Positions 56,101 to 64,000 are shown, counted from the first letter of the stretch. The stretch is DNA of 64,000 nucleotides from Metridium senile (GCA_949775045.1 OX459101.1:12202347-12266346), one strand, 5' to 3'. Notes: generated from the letters alone by a model not told the origin. Translations and numbers: made by a program.

Positions 56101-59100
56101 TTGGTCTTTGCTGAAAAGATGAGCCTGTTTACAACGGCACATTGTTGGATATACAACTCTCTATGTACTGTAAGTTTTGTGGTCCTCCACTGACGTTCCA
56201 GGCGCCTCCTAATGATCTTTTGTTCTCTTATCTCTTGAGTGTACCAAGGAGAAACAGGGCGCAGTGTTATTGTCCTGGTTTTAGCCGGTGCATGGGTGTC
56301 TAGTAAAGATGACAGCTTGTTCTCATAAGCATCAACGAGATTGGATGTAATGGATGAATCAAGAAGGCCAGAATCTTTCATATCAGCACGAAACGACTCA
56401 AAATTAATCGATTTTATATTTCTGCAGGTTATTTGTTTTCTTATCTTATTGAAGGTGGTTTAGCAAGCAAAAGTTTACAGTTTACCGCAAAATGGTCAGA
56501 GATGGCTGGATCAATTACGTCTATGTTTGATACGAATTTGTCGTCTGATCTTGTTAATAGTAGATCCAATGTGTGGCCTTTTTTATGAGTAGCGTTGAGT
56601 ACGTGATTTTTGTAGTCGAATGATGTAATTAGGTTGAGGAATTTCTTTGCTGATAAATTATTTGCATCATTTACGTGAAAATTGAAATCTCCTCCAATTA
56701 GAACGTTCCCGCTACCACTCTCAGGAACAAGTTCTTCAAGTAAGTTAGAGAACTCACTGAGAAACATAGATTCGCTTAGACTATTTTGTTTTGACGGTGG
56801 AGGTCGGTATAACACGATTATTCTTGTAGACTTAGATGTAGATTTTAAAGTTATGTCCATATGCTCAAAGGATTTAAACTTTTTACGGTTGGAGTTCATC
56901 TTAAGATGTAGAGAATTTCTATAAACTACAGCAACTCCTCCACCACGAGTTCCTCGTGGGACGTGAAGAAATTTATAGCCATCAGGTGTAGTTTCATTTA
57001 TTTCCATTTCATCAATGTTTCCTGGAGAAAGCCAAGTTTCTGTTAAAGCTGTGATATCTATTTTGCGGTCTACGATGTAATCATGTACAATGGAAGCTTT
57101 ATTTTTAAGTGATCTTGTATTTAGTAGGCTGAAATGTATCGCTGAGCTTGGTTGAAAAGACGGAACCATAGGTTTACAGGCGATTGTAATAAAGCGATTG
57201 TAATAAAGCAATGGAGTTCAGAGCAAGTCTAGCATATGAAATACATACATATATGCGTACTTTATTGAATGCTCATAAAAAGGCTTTTCAACAACAATTT
57301 ATATTAAAAATGATGAAAATAAATTCTTACATTGAGAAAGATTTAGAATGAGGTGAATGAATGATAAATGTTTATAAAATATTATTTACTTGACATGTAT
57401 GATTTTTAAATTGTTTTTTTAAATTGATAGATTGTAATTAGCCCAAGCTAAGCCGGGTCAAATTGTCAGAGAATCAGAGAACACAAATTACAAAAGTACA
57501 TATAACTAATTCAATTAACTTCGTCGCTGAAACAAGCCTAAAGCCTAATCTTGAGAGCGAAAGTGGTCATGGGATTTTAAAATTGCATGAGTTTTCAAGA
57601 TTCCTAAACCGTGATTTGTGTTTTTGCTTCCACTGTAGCCTGCGTAGCAAGCGTTTCTTTTGGGGGGAACGGGAGAAAGTTGTTTTTTGGTTGTTTTAAC
57701 TTGCTACGCAGGCTACTTCCACTGAGGAACACTTGCAAATACACGTTGAATGTTTTACACGCTTTGCACGCCTCATTCGCCTCGATAAAAGATATCCCAC
57801 GATCCCTTTCGGTCTGACGATTAGGCTTTAGGCATTATAAATCAGCGACAAAGTTAATTGAATTAGCTATATAACATATATCTAGAGTCAATAAGGAAAA
57901 AAATAAAATAAACAAACTCTTCTTAAACTCTAAAACTATCTGACTTAATTTCAAGTCTTTGTCAAGACTGTTCCATAGTTTGACACATCTGTATAATGGA
58001 ATGTCCTTTGTCCCGTAGAAGTGGGTTTCACGTGACGTCATTATGTTTTTTATTTCGGAAATATTAGTTATATTTACTTCTTGTAGTAATAATCTCAAGA
58101 GCTCCCCTAAACGAACATTTGTGCTAAATCTTGTGTCTTTGCTGTGTTTTGGTTTCGAAATATAAGCTTAAGCGAGACAATTTGTGCCACGCAACTCTAG
58201 TCACGCATCTTTAGTAGTCGAAAATCAAGCTAGATTCAAGTCAGTTTAGTATTTATCGATGTTTGATTGAACTCAAAACCTTACAATTATCATTAGAAAA
58301 CTAAATTACTGGCATTTAAGCCGTAAATTTAAGGAATTTTTGGGGTTTTGCAGGGGCGGATCCAGGATTTTCTTCAGGGAGGGGTGCAGGTCACTTCATA
58401 AGGGGGTGCACACCACAAAATTATCACAAAGGAGACACACAAAATAGGGTTAAATGAGGGTATAAGGTCATCTCAGGGAGGGGTGCGCACCCCCTGCACC
58501 CACTAGCTGGATCCGCCACTGTTTTGTGAAAGCTGAAGTTCAGCTTTTGGCCGCCATGTTGGTGTTCCTTAGAGGGACACCAACATGGTGGCGCCATAGC
58601 CTCCTCCGCAGGAAACTCCTGAGTCCGAGAGTGAGTTTCGTGATTTTGGGGTTCCTGTATTGAAAATTCGAGGACGACGAAGCCTGGTGGCGAGCATGCC
58701 ATAGGAAACCCGCGACGTGTTTTTTTCTTTTTCGTTTTTTCCTGCCTGAGAGATTACTGCGGAGAAGGTAGCGGCGGGTCCGTGTACCTTTACTTCCGGC
58801 CATTTGGTTTTTAAAACAAGAAAAATTGCTTTTTGTTTGTCGAAATTTCAATTTTCTTTTTTTTGGAAATTGATTTTTACGAAAAAATGTCAATTTTCGA
58901 TTTTTCCTTAATGGAAAAATGGTCCAATTTTCAAATAATCGAAAGTTGAATTCAATTTTTAATTTTTAGAAAAACAAAATCTACAAATTGAGAATTTTCA
59001 CTCCACCAGGAGAGGGGTGTACGGGACAAACTTGTCACTTCCGGTAGTGAAGCATTTTGATTAAAAATGGCGATCGAGTAGAGGAAATTCTTGCAGTAAA

Positions 59101-59666
59101 CAGACATTTCCCGGTGATAATTGACCATAAAAGTCCAGCAGAATTTCTTCAAGTAATGAATGAATATTGGAAGTGGCTTTTGGGGGGTTTATCAGGCAGT
59201 ATAGAGACAACAAAGCTATAAACAAATATTATCTTATTGCGATGAATCGATCGCGATGGGCCCTTGCGGAAAACGGACGTTTTCACCGTGATACTTAATA
59301 TTCCACCAGCTATTTACCATGCACAAAAATTTGGTTGAGTAGCAAGAAATATTAAAAGCAATTATATAACTGCATACAAGTGTATATCACTGGAACTATG
59401 CCGTATATAATTATTATATAATCATTGAACTTCGATTTTGCATAATTGTTTTCGTTATATAGAATCGAAAAATATGCGAATATCATACACCCCGTTATTT
59501 TACCTGATGTCTCTGGCTTCTTCAGAACAAGAACAAGAACAACTGTTATAATGATAATGGCAACAACCAAAGTGAGCACTACTACTGCTATTATTATTCT
59601 TCTTCTTTTTGAGTCGTTTTGAACCGGTTCTAGGCTCTGTACTTCAAAAGATTTGATGTTTTCCAT
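43532..59666 (-). CDS. type II membrane protein with fibrinogen-related domain, spliced
   Basis: Exons: 59504-59666 (start, membrane anchor), three alternative or additive stalk exons (53915-54013, 46846-46932, 44838-44924), 43532-44172 (fibrinogen domain, stop). All junctions are phase 1. With one 87-nt stalk exon the protein has 296 residues; with all three, 358. The arrangement is a short basic cytosolic tail, one transmembrane helix, a Thr/Pro/Gln stalk and a C-terminal lectin-like domain. This recalls FIBCD1-type pattern receptors, but orthology is not claimed. The ~15 kb intron space holds duplicated blocks, an Ngaro element and a LINE. Confidence 0.88.
44176..44335. repeat. CAGT-rich microsatellite
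   Basis: Degenerate cagtcagtcagt tract just upstream of the fibrinogen exon acceptor. Confidence 0.7.
44838..44924 (-). CDS. stalk exon copy A
   Basis: 87 nt, phase 1 to phase 1: ISTTQSINGSSAPGPTTQ, then STTQPTTQPT. Acceptor atatcag, donor gtaccc. Likely O-glycosylated. Confidence 0.85.
45203..45508 (+). other. Cys/His-rich open frame in block A, family unknown
   Basis: 102 codons open on the plus strand with CIVEGQIWGNCHLKIG, then CDLGKCGHSVFLCGQEKHH and a Lys/Glu-rich end. The spacing of Cys and His suggests zinc binding. No ATG at the left edge and no family recognised. An identical copy lies at 47,209-47,514. Confidence 0.35.
45615..46050 (-). pseudogene. LINE 3' fragment, block A copy
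   Basis: Frame 45693-45992 includes RRFSFSATEVWNALPPDIKS and SSLKTYLFKNAYN, the C-terminus typical of L2/CR1 polymerases. Its 3' UTR has gcgcctattcc ... ctaggcgc, like the 3' end of the intact LINE at 54,085. Confidence 0.75.
46326..46590. repeat. 265-bp MITE present only in block B
   Basis: Ends tacacctaatccaaaaaacg and the complement; arms include ctcgcgccaagactgtg. Blocks A and C keep the uninterrupted ctcaataaacccgc. Confidence 0.85.
46668..46813. repeat. hairpin MITE present in blocks B and C
   Basis: Arms tagctgttattacagttata and tgcaaatgattt...aaatcatttgca, with gaggctttcgggc near the loop. Block A has the empty sequence aattgaattgtgtgtaa. The block C copy is at 53,737-53,882. Confidence 0.85.
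46846..46932 (-). CDS. stalk exon copy B
   Basis: 87 nt, phase 1 to 1. Differs from copy A by Ser-to-Leu (TTQLINGS) and Thr-to-Ala (QSATQ). Splice sites intact. Confidence 0.8.
47209..47514 (+). other. Cys/His-rich open frame in block B
   Basis: Same frame as 45203-45508; the C-terminal 70 residues are identical. Duplicated with the block. Confidence 0.35.
47621..48056 (-). pseudogene. LINE 3' fragment, block B copy
   Basis: Frame 47699-47998 differs from the block A copy by one residue (Glu to Lys near residue 22). Confidence 0.75.
48269..48371 (-). repeat. Ngaro 3' terminal repeat (B2)
   Basis: tatattctaattcgctcccc to gatgatgcgtgcg; direct repeat of 48797-48892. Confidence 0.85.
48631..48892 (-). 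repeat. Ngaro internal repeats, circle-junction-like
   Basis: 48631-48797 repeats 53431-53597, and 48797-48892 repeats the 3' terminus. They abut as aaatacatttatattctaat, the sequence expected if the two element ends were joined in a circle. Confidence 0.85.
48924..49862 (-). CDS. Ngaro tyrosine recombinase
   Basis: About 312 residues. Catalytic set visible, counting from residue 1 at 49862: Arg144 in GYTGFMRFSELVGL, Lys171 in ERSKTD, His260 and Arg263 in LHSLRAGG, His283 and Trp286 in RHGRW, Tyr295 in KDGYIKD. The N-terminal half has a SAM-like core-binding fold pattern. The 49862 codon is TTG, not ATG; the frame stays open upstream to about 49940, where ctattcaccgtttcag resembles a splice acceptor, so the YR may be made from a spliced transcript or by frameshift. 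It would insert the element's circular DNA. Confidence 0.93.
   Translation of the reverse strand: MPDVLVESKAKNTQKKYKRGFETWKKWADSFPEVKVLPANSLHIALFIVSLIQNSSSCAIIDEIHYGIKWFHELGGYTDPCNCPIVRNVIEAGKRILSTRVKKKEPVTPEVIHALFNKYGSASASLSDLRVLLLCVLGYTGFMRFSELVGLRCCDFQFENSYMRIFIERSKTDVYRDGAWVVISRTCKITCPVSLSLRYFSLANFDPLSEDFIFRPLTFLSSNGNYKFRNSSPLSYSRAREIVLSSFEAIGLPKADYGLHSLRAGGASAAANANINDRLFKRHGRWKSEKAKDGYIKDNINSLLSVSRSLGI
49940..50578 (-). repeat. Ngaro spacer with ~107-bp tandem repeats between two T tracts
   Basis: Two clear and one decayed copy of agccactcggctgttgcgtt ... ctaattgccatacggc between 50,070 and 50,450. T runs of about 20 bases lie at 50,018 and 50,550. No open frame of note. Confidence 0.75.
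50579..52591 (-). CDS. Ngaro reverse transcriptase / RNase H
   Basis: 670 residues from ATG 52591. RT: RLILDLRHVN at 131-140, FNFDLKSGYHHVEI at 167-180, LPFGLCSAPYIFSK at 206-219, catalytic FLDD at 238-241 (Leu for the more usual Val/Ala). RNase H: Asp405 in SFSDASKVG, Glu439 in WRELKAI, Asp464 in WFSDNQA, Asp513 in YADIISK. Starts 58 nt after the gag stop. No frameshift seen. Confidence 0.95.
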   Translation of the reverse strand: MEIPISVLNQFSDLNDSLDISYQDYDYDFEYEQNDSPPVMRGRLRANVKYWQHINANSFILDTIKNGYRIPLKETPPSAMLTNNTSAIENSEFVESAISDLVNSRSIVEVPFVPHVVNPLSVSIQSSGKKRLILDLRHVNKCVWKQKFKFEDWRFLIPYLEKDSFLFNFDLKSGYHHVEIFPDHQNFLGFSWNFNGVDKYFCFTVLPFGLCSAPYIFSKLLRPLVKYWRFNGVKIVVFLDDGCGTAKDLSAACFHAQLVKCSLRDAGFVINSTKSTWDPVQSLIWLGLQWNLKSAVFSITNKRITRFLEIIDRFLNLAPYVSARDCAKITGHVMSMSSVIGQLTRLKTRYLYKIIEARTSWNSRFNIGIHNDALAEIFFWKNNVVKLNERRLVEYSAPKVLSFSDASKVGCGAFISGESTVCHRMWNETEAGNSSTWRELKAIHFAIVSFRQHLLEKSVKWFSDNQAAVRILQVGSPKPDLHSIALDVFSFCKENNISFVPEWIPRELNEYADIISKIIDFDDWYTSKQFFEHLNGIWGPHSVDRFSDHNNTHLERFNSKFYVPNTEAVDAFSVSWVGENNWLVPPINCVSRVVQHLIACKARGTLVVPFWPSSAFWPFLFIDAYNCQPYVVDQILFPSSSGVFVQGDCKDTVIGRDGCECAVLAVRITC
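52649..53494 (-). CDS. Ngaro gag-like protein with CCHC zinc knuckle
   Basis: 281 residues if the first ATG (inside the 5' repeat) is used; Met22 at 53431 lies exactly at the inner repeat edge and is the likelier start. Middle part charged and helical (ALDELEKRIKKRNKLIRL). C-terminal knuckle CFACGLQGHWRVDC fits C-x2-C-x4-H-x4-C. Confidence 0.9.
   Translation of the reverse strand: MQEAKYNVHSRPTFFAWSSIIMSDSEGTLLADEPLVAPAYPTAPAPQERQNEQNTLDETLNLFKTYIDEKLANLKEDIVEGASTSISAPKKVRETEVTFKFEGNKQQYKFNCSLEDQVALAQRALKRKRNSQLSEALDELEKRIKKRNKLIRLADKSPAGWGLVNEYLSDELASGSEDEKRIKRAEQSALRKKNLKQKQQTGPRNYRTTGQRQSFSSSTSTGSTALATPNRYPTSRSNYTGARANDICFACGLQGHWRVDCRRAQPRITSTNTRASAGGNQ
53431..53597 (-). repeat. Ngaro 5' terminal repeat (A1)
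   Basis: Direct repeat of 48631-48797; outer end ...gataaatacatt joins host sequence aacaaatac. Confidence 0.85.
53737..53882. repeat. hairpin MITE, block C copy
   Basis: Matches 46,668-46,813 with about one change (gcctcaac for gcctcgac). Confidence 0.85.
53915..54013 (-). CDS. stalk exon copy C (one extra PTTQ unit)
   Basis: 99 nt, phase 1 to 1: ISTTQSINGSSAPG followed by four PTTQ units and PT. 12 nt longer than copies A and B through a unit gain. Confidence 0.85.
54282..56440 (-). pseudogene. LINE reverse transcriptase (frameshifted from the endonuclease)
   Basis: 699 codons from the Met at 56381, open further upstream to about 56,440. Motifs: NFRPISNLTMVSKCIEK at 260-276, LLDLSSAFDTLDH at 330-342, SGVPQGSILGPMLFSLY at 388-404, catalytic YADD at 422-425, ARNIGILMD and NALLYGLPNTTIERLQKVQN near the C-terminus. 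Catalytic aspartates intact. Confidence 0.92.
56441..57202 (-). pseudogene. LINE apurinic-type endonuclease domain
   Basis: Starts with no ATG at the truncated 5' end. Catalytic pattern of an EEP endonuclease: LLNTRSLKNK, TETWL, GGVAVVYR, IGGDFNFHV, HTLDLLLT, ISDHFAV. The frame stops at 56441 about 20 nt after it should pass into the RT frame, a one-base shift near 56,440, so EN and RT cannot be made as one protein. Confidence 0.88.
57500..57875. repeat. inverted-repeat element hosting a nested MULE-like MITE
   Basis: Arms aactaattcaattaacttcg and aagcctaaagcctaatc, complementary to 57,815-57,870. The smaller element 57,636-57,715 lies inside. Confidence 0.6.
57636..57715. mobile_element. 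80-bp MULE-like MITE with 9-bp target duplication
   Basis: Ends tagcctgcgtagcaag and cttgctacgcaggcta; flanked by cttccactg at 57627-57635 and 57716-57724. Same ends as the 66-bp palindrome at 33,293. Confidence 0.85.
57835..58098 (-). pseudogene. LINE C-terminal fragment
   Basis: Contains RCVKLWNSLDKDLKLS and LEFKKSLF, the usual end of L2/CR1-like polymerases. Unrelated in detail to the neighbouring LINE. Confidence 0.55.
58353..58525. repeat. MITE-like element
   Basis: Ends caggggcggatccagg and ctggatccgccactg; repeats agggaggggtgc. Confidence 0.65.
58535..58610. repeat. small hairpin
   Basis: ggccgccatgttggtgt and acaccaacatggtggcgcc are complementary with a ~15-bp loop. Confidence 0.65.
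59504..59666 (-). CDS. first exon of the fibrinogen-domain gene (signal anchor)
   Basis: MENIKSFEVQSLEPVQNDSK, then RRR, then about 25 Ile/Val/Leu residues (transmembrane), then KKPETS. Arg/Lys on the N-terminal side predict a cytosolic N-terminus (type II). Donor gtaaaat, phase 1, matches every stalk exon. Confidence 0.88.
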
Positions 59667-59986
59667 GTTTATTCCTGAGACTATAGTCCTTGTTATGACC
59701 TAGCCTTCTTCACTGTCAGCCTACCAAAACTCGATCCTAGTGTTGCTACTTACAGGGAAGGGGCAAGATGAATTTTTGAGACCAATTTTCCCAGGGGAAC
59801 TCCCCAAAAACATATTCGTGTATCACATATCGTGTATTAAAATGGCGGATGACGATACAACTTTAACTTTTTTACAATCTTTAAACGAGACTCCTCCAGT
59901 AGAAGCCTTAGCTCTCTGAAAATGTCATTGTACAGTTTTGATCAATTTTAATTTAGTCTGTTCCTCGTCAAAATTTCCCATGACAG

Positions 59987-60640
59987 TTCAATCAATCAAT
60001 CAATCAATCTTTATTCATTCATAATCATCATCATCATTACAAATTTATCATAGTTCTAAATTTACAAAATTGTACAATGATTAAGAATAGGAGTCTAGAA
60101 AAAGCACGATGTGCTTATAAAGTATAGACTCCTTATTTATATTATTTAAAAAATACATATGAATATAGTAAGTAAAATATCTGAAATAATCAATTAGTAC
60201 AATTGAATAATTGCACTCTGTGATTTGTAATAAAATTCATAAACTGTTTCAAATGAATAAAGTAAGTAAATTATTTAAATTATCAATTAGTATAATCTAA
60301 AAAAATAAAAATCAATAGATAATTGCACTCTATAATTTATGATAAAATTTATAAACTGTAACAAATATAATATTGTATTTATTGATTCTCGTTGATATAG
60401 TTTGATAATAGTTTAATTAATTTCTTGAATTTATTATTATTTTTACAATTGATTTAAAATCTATAGTATTTGTTCCATATTAACGGTCCCATGTAAGAAA
60501 TTGAGAATTGGCTAAGCTTTGATTTTTTTGAAACAGTATGATAGTTGACATAGGGGGGTAATATATGATTTTCAAAACATTTCCACAGGGGTAGTGTAAA
60601 GAATTTTCATTTCATGTTGGCTTTGGATCGATTGACCTTT
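59987..60640 (-). pseudogene. LINE 3' fragment with (TTGA)n tail
   Basis: Tail (TCAA)n at 59,990-60,013 on the plus strand. Decayed polymerase C-terminus at 60,450-60,620 with QFSISYMGPLIWNKY. No intact frame. Confidence 0.65.
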
Positions 60641-60684
60641 GGCAATGTTTTTAGCTCATATTTCAATCTCGTGATATCTGAAAG

Positions 60685-60803
60685 CGATCGTATGTCACTC
60701 GGAATTAATCGGTAACTTCTTTAACTGCCCCGAAACTCCCCCGAAGGTATCGTTTCCATGCGGAGAAGTTACCGATTATTTCCGAGTGACATACAAACGT
60801 ATT
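60685..60803. repeat. hairpin element
   Basis: Arms cgtatgtcactcggaattaa and atcggtaacttct with complements at 60,755-60,800. Confidence 0.7.
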
Positions 60804-61111
60804 TAGTAATTATTCATTGCGTGACACATAAACTTCGATAAGAAACCTAAGTAGCAAGTGACATAGTTCAGACTCTGCCATATCGCTCTCTTGAATATTG
60901 TTGATATTTTATAAATTATTTGGAATTTACCAAGGAGTAAACCGAAAGAAGGCAACAATGTTTATAAGTAATAGTATATTAAATAAACTTCTTTTCTAAG
61001 CCCAAGTTAAATTAAAACTACCAAATTTAATCAAGCTGTTTAGAAAGACCATTGGCGACTTCCGTGAACCGTGACGAGTCAAACGTAGTTTTAACTGATT
61101 TGCATAAACAC

Positions 61112-61430
61112 GGTAACGGGAAACGGGGAACGGGGAACGGGGAACGGGGAACGGGGAACGGGGAACGGGGAACGGGGAACGGGGAACGGGGAACGGGGAA
61201 CGGGGAACGGGGAACGGGGAACGGGGAACGGGGAACGGGGAACGGGGAACGGGGAACGGGGAACGGGGAACGGGGAACGGGGAACGGGGAACGGGGAACG
61301 GGGAACGGGGAACGGGGAACGGGGAACGGGGAACGGGGAACGGGGAACGGGGAACGGGGAACGGGGAACGGGGAACGGGGAACGGGGAACGGGGAACGGG
61401 GAACGGGGAACGGGGAACGGAGAACGGGAA
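61112..61430. repeat. (GGGGAAC)n heptanucleotide array, about 45 units
   Basis: Near-perfect 7-bp repeat from acgggaaacggggaac to gaacggagaacggga. Both strands are fully open as heptapeptide repeats (GERGTGN / RSPFPVP), which are artefacts. G runs every 7 bp favour quadruplexes. Confidence 0.95.
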
Positions 61431-61579
61431 TGAAATAACCTGTTTAAATTTAAATTTTTCTTGACAGACATATGTCAATTTAAAAAATAAAATATATACA
61501 AACATAAACAGTTTTTTCTTCTTCAGTTTCATTTTATTTACACACTTTTCTTAACTCGATAACACTAAGCTGTTTTAGT

Positions 61580-61770
61580 TGCATCGAGTTTTGCGCCCAG
61601 CGTGTAACTCGATGACACTAAGTTGTGTTAGTTTTATCATGGATAATAAAGTGTTTTTATTATCCATGGTTTTATCGAGTTATGCGCTGGGCGTGGTCAA
61701 GCTTAAGCTCAGTGGGGGCGTGATAGAGCGCGTAACTCGAAGAGCGCGTAACTCGAAGCGCGTAACTTGA
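61580..61770. repeat. hairpin plus gcgcgtaactcgaag repeats
   Basis: Arms gcgcccagcgtgtaactcga and gatggataataaa with complements up to 61,697; then three copies of gcgcgtaactcgaag. Confidence 0.65.
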
Positions 61771-61779
61771 AGGTTACCC

Positions 61780-63770
61780 GATCCCTATAAAAAGACACAA
61801 CTGGTGATACATTTCGTGAAGTAGGGGGCCAAAAATTTTGTTTCACTTAAAAACATTGAAGAATCTTATTGTAAATTGCATTGCCTTTTATAACAGTTGA
61901 TATATTTAATATGCATAAACAGATAATGATATGCATAAAACGTGCATATTAATTAACTTCACCAACTGTTACAGATGGTAAATTAGAATTTACCATCCCT
62001 ATCAGGTCGTGAATTTTGGACAACCCTCACTCTTCCATGACTAAGCTAAGAAATTAAATGCATATCAAACAAAGTAACTAGCTACTGAGTGTTTATTACT
62101 ATGAATAAACAAGTCGCTTTAGTCATAAGTTCTTATCGATGAACTTATTGGTTATAAACTGTTCTTACTAAAATTATTCACCTCTATGATTGTTTAAATA
62201 ATAGAGGGTAATCGGACTCTATTGTTAGGGTAGAGGGATATATTTTGTGTGTTTGTAGGTGATTGTGATATGAGCTCATATGTGGTCTAATACACGAATA
62301 GATCGATATAGTGTAACATAACTCATCAGGGGCTAAGATGTTAAACTGTTGTCATTATGGTAGATGACAAACGTGTTTCATACTCCAAGGCCTTAGAGCT
62401 TAACCCTACACGCGGTTACCATAGATGTATACGTGTATTAGATGAGTGAAAGTGGTTGTAATTGTGTCAGGGAAATGTTATAAGTTGAATGAAAACAAAC
62501 CATAATCATAATAATAGTAAATAATAAAAGAAGGCCCTAAAATCTCTATCCACTGACCTAACCCTTGTAATTGATTGTTCTTACAATAATATTCAAGTGA
62601 ATGTTTCATACACAAAGAGTAACAAAATATTTATTTTTCATCAATTTTGTCACATCCTTAATAGTAAAATTGCAAAATTTTGTACAAATAGCTCTTAAAA
62701 TAACAAAGATATCATTGTTTGATGCTAAGCATTTTTTGGCAAAGAAATGTACGGTTGTCCATCGGTCAAGCGGTCTCTCTCAAGCCTTATTATCAAACTA
62801 GACACATACATTTCTTTGTAAAAATTCCACAAAAATTCTAAGTATAAAAAATTCATTACTTTGTATATTTTAGGGCAATCTAAACTTTGCAAATTTGCTA
62901 AATAAATATCGATGTAACAAATTTGATAGTAAACATCTTGTCCCGAAGAAAAGATACTTCATAATGTCACAATAGGGCGTGATATTATATAGGTCTTATA
63001 GAAGGCCCAGTACTAGTGGAAAATTATGCAAATTAAACTAGTACACTTGATAAGTACAAGCGTTTTAAGCCTTCGTTTACTCATTCATTTAAATAGCACA
63101 AGATATAAAATGCGTAAACACTTTAAAATGTTTAGAGCCGATTTCAAGGATCGATGCGGGTTCTGTTAACATCCAACTAGTAGACGAGTAAAAGATCGCA
63201 TGAATAGGACTGGAGCGAGTAAAAATATCCAGCGATATTTTTACTTGTCTAAGACGAGCCTTTCAAGTTATATAATACAGTAAAATATTTTGCAACCCTA
63301 CCAACATCGCAACCTTACCATTATTATAATATCTAAAATAGGTTTTTAGTTTTTTTACAAAATGTTTTTAAGAAATGGCGCAAAACCCTAATACCATGAC
63401 TTGTCCCAAGTCTTCTCTCGTGCTTCCAAGGGAGTCCACTCATGACAGGACTAGGTACGAGTAAGGCGCATTCATATAAACAAGCGTCGATTGGCTATAT
63501 ATTGATAGACCTAATCGACCCTATTAAAAACCTGCTGGATTAATTATAAAAACGTAATTTGTTTCAAATATTTTCCATGTGACATTGAAATACATAATAC
63601 AGTGAAGAATCTTAAATTGTTGATCTGAAACTCTTCTAGATCTCTGTGAGTTGTAGTACACAAAAATTACACAGTGAGTCTGAAAGGCCAATCAATGGAT
63701 TAACAACAAAGAATCTTATTCCCAAAATATTTAAATAGTCCTATGTCATTTTATCTGGTACCGTTGCACT
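61780..63770. other. about 2 kb without recognised genes
   Basis: AT-rich. Small imperfect hairpins only (for example 61,896-61,972, aacagttg ... caactgtt). No open frame above about 66 codons and no family resemblance. Confidence 0.6.
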
Positions 63771-63779
63771 ATTTTTAAA

Positions 63780-63985
63780 AAGGCGCATTTGCCCAGGCTA
63801 AGCCTCGAATTGCAGTAAACACATTCACAAATTCCAAGCCAAGAACGGGAAAATACTACCGCTAAACAATAGAAAACACATTTAAATTTACACCGAATCG
63901 AGATTATCCCTGTACAAATGCGCCTTTTGTCAAATAGTATACAGCGGTGCTAGATAACATGAAACTGGAGTATTGGGTTAAAACG
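63780..63985. repeat. inverted-repeat element, same family as the left end of the window
   Basis: Ends aaggcgcatttg and caaatgcgcctt; followed by tacagcggtgctagataac as at the left end. Confidence 0.65.
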
Positions 63986-64000
63986 TACACAGCGATACGT

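Larger units (their letters stand above)
54056..57202 (-). mobile_element. 5'-truncated L2/CR1-type LINE, 3.15 kb
   Basis: Flanked by ATAAA at 54051-54055 and 57203-57207; blocks A and B have the empty site tcaagataaagcaatgg. The 3' end is a (TAA)n tail then tagcgcctcttccataaatg ... agaggcgc. It holds endonuclease and reverse transcriptase frames split by one frameshift; ORF1 is missing. Confidence 0.92.
48079..57455. repeat. duplicated block C, split by two retrotransposons
   Basis: Homology to A/B runs 48,079-48,268, 53,598-54,055 and 57,203-57,455, interrupted by the Ngaro element and the LINE. It ends at gccgggtcaaat, before the Cys/His frame. Confidence 0.85.

Noticed and set aside
58540..58893. 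117-codon basic frame on the minus strand
   Set aside because: Covers a hairpin and low-complexity A-rich sequence; no family or splice support.
61052..61532. Heptapeptide-repeat proteins (GERGTGN, RSPFPVP)
   Set aside because: Forced by the 7-bp repeat, open on both strands.

Overview
The window looks like nuclear DNA of a cnidarian-type invertebrate. It is AT-rich, has small phased exons in kilobase introns, is dense in short inverted-repeat transposons, and carries non-LTR, Penelope-like and tyrosine-recombinase retrotransposons. There is no operon structure and I see no tRNA or rRNA gene. The species assignment is inference from style.

Gene 1 (minus strand, 41077 to 412) is a whole CENP-E-like mitotic kinesin. 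Twenty-nine exons could be placed by hand. Their reading phases join without conflict except at one place, where a further exon is probably hidden by a 200-N assembly gap (12871-13070). The order is motor domain (exons 1-12), neck with an RRxTWCPG motif, a short coiled-coil rod, and a basic tail ending in a CaaX box (CPHQ). The visible coding length is 3,200 nt, so the protein is about 1.1 thousand residues, far shorter than the human protein.

The introns of gene 1 are the most unusual part. At three exons (11, 17, 28) the 3' end of the exon together with its splice donor has been tandemly copied into the following intron. At exon 28 this became a ~6 kb, ~100-copy 59-bp satellite with higher-order structure. 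Intron 6 carries a 5.84 kb near-perfect palindrome (two 2.87 kb arms). Exon 19 lies inside a 730-bp TTAA-flanked terminal-inverted-repeat element. GA-rich, TTAC-rich, CAT-rich, 52-bp and ~73-bp arrays and about twenty MITE-like hairpins fill the rest.

Gene 2 (minus strand, 59666 to 43532) encodes a predicted type II membrane protein. Its parts are a short basic cytoplasmic tail, one transmembrane helix, a Thr/Pro/Gln-rich stalk and a C-terminal fibrinogen-related domain. The stalk exon is present three times (44838, 46846, 53915) because a ~2 kb genomic block was duplicated. All three copies are in frame and phase-symmetric.

The third block was then invaded by a complete Ngaro-type tyrosine-recombinase retrotransposon (48269-53597; gag, RT/RNase H, YR; split direct repeats) and by a 5'-truncated L2/CR1-type LINE (54056-57202). 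The other blocks preserve the empty sites, so both insertion boundaries can be read exactly.

From about 59.7 to 64 kb I see no gene, only a LINE 3' fragment, inverted repeats and a (GGGGAAC)n array. The window starts and ends in copies of one repeat family.
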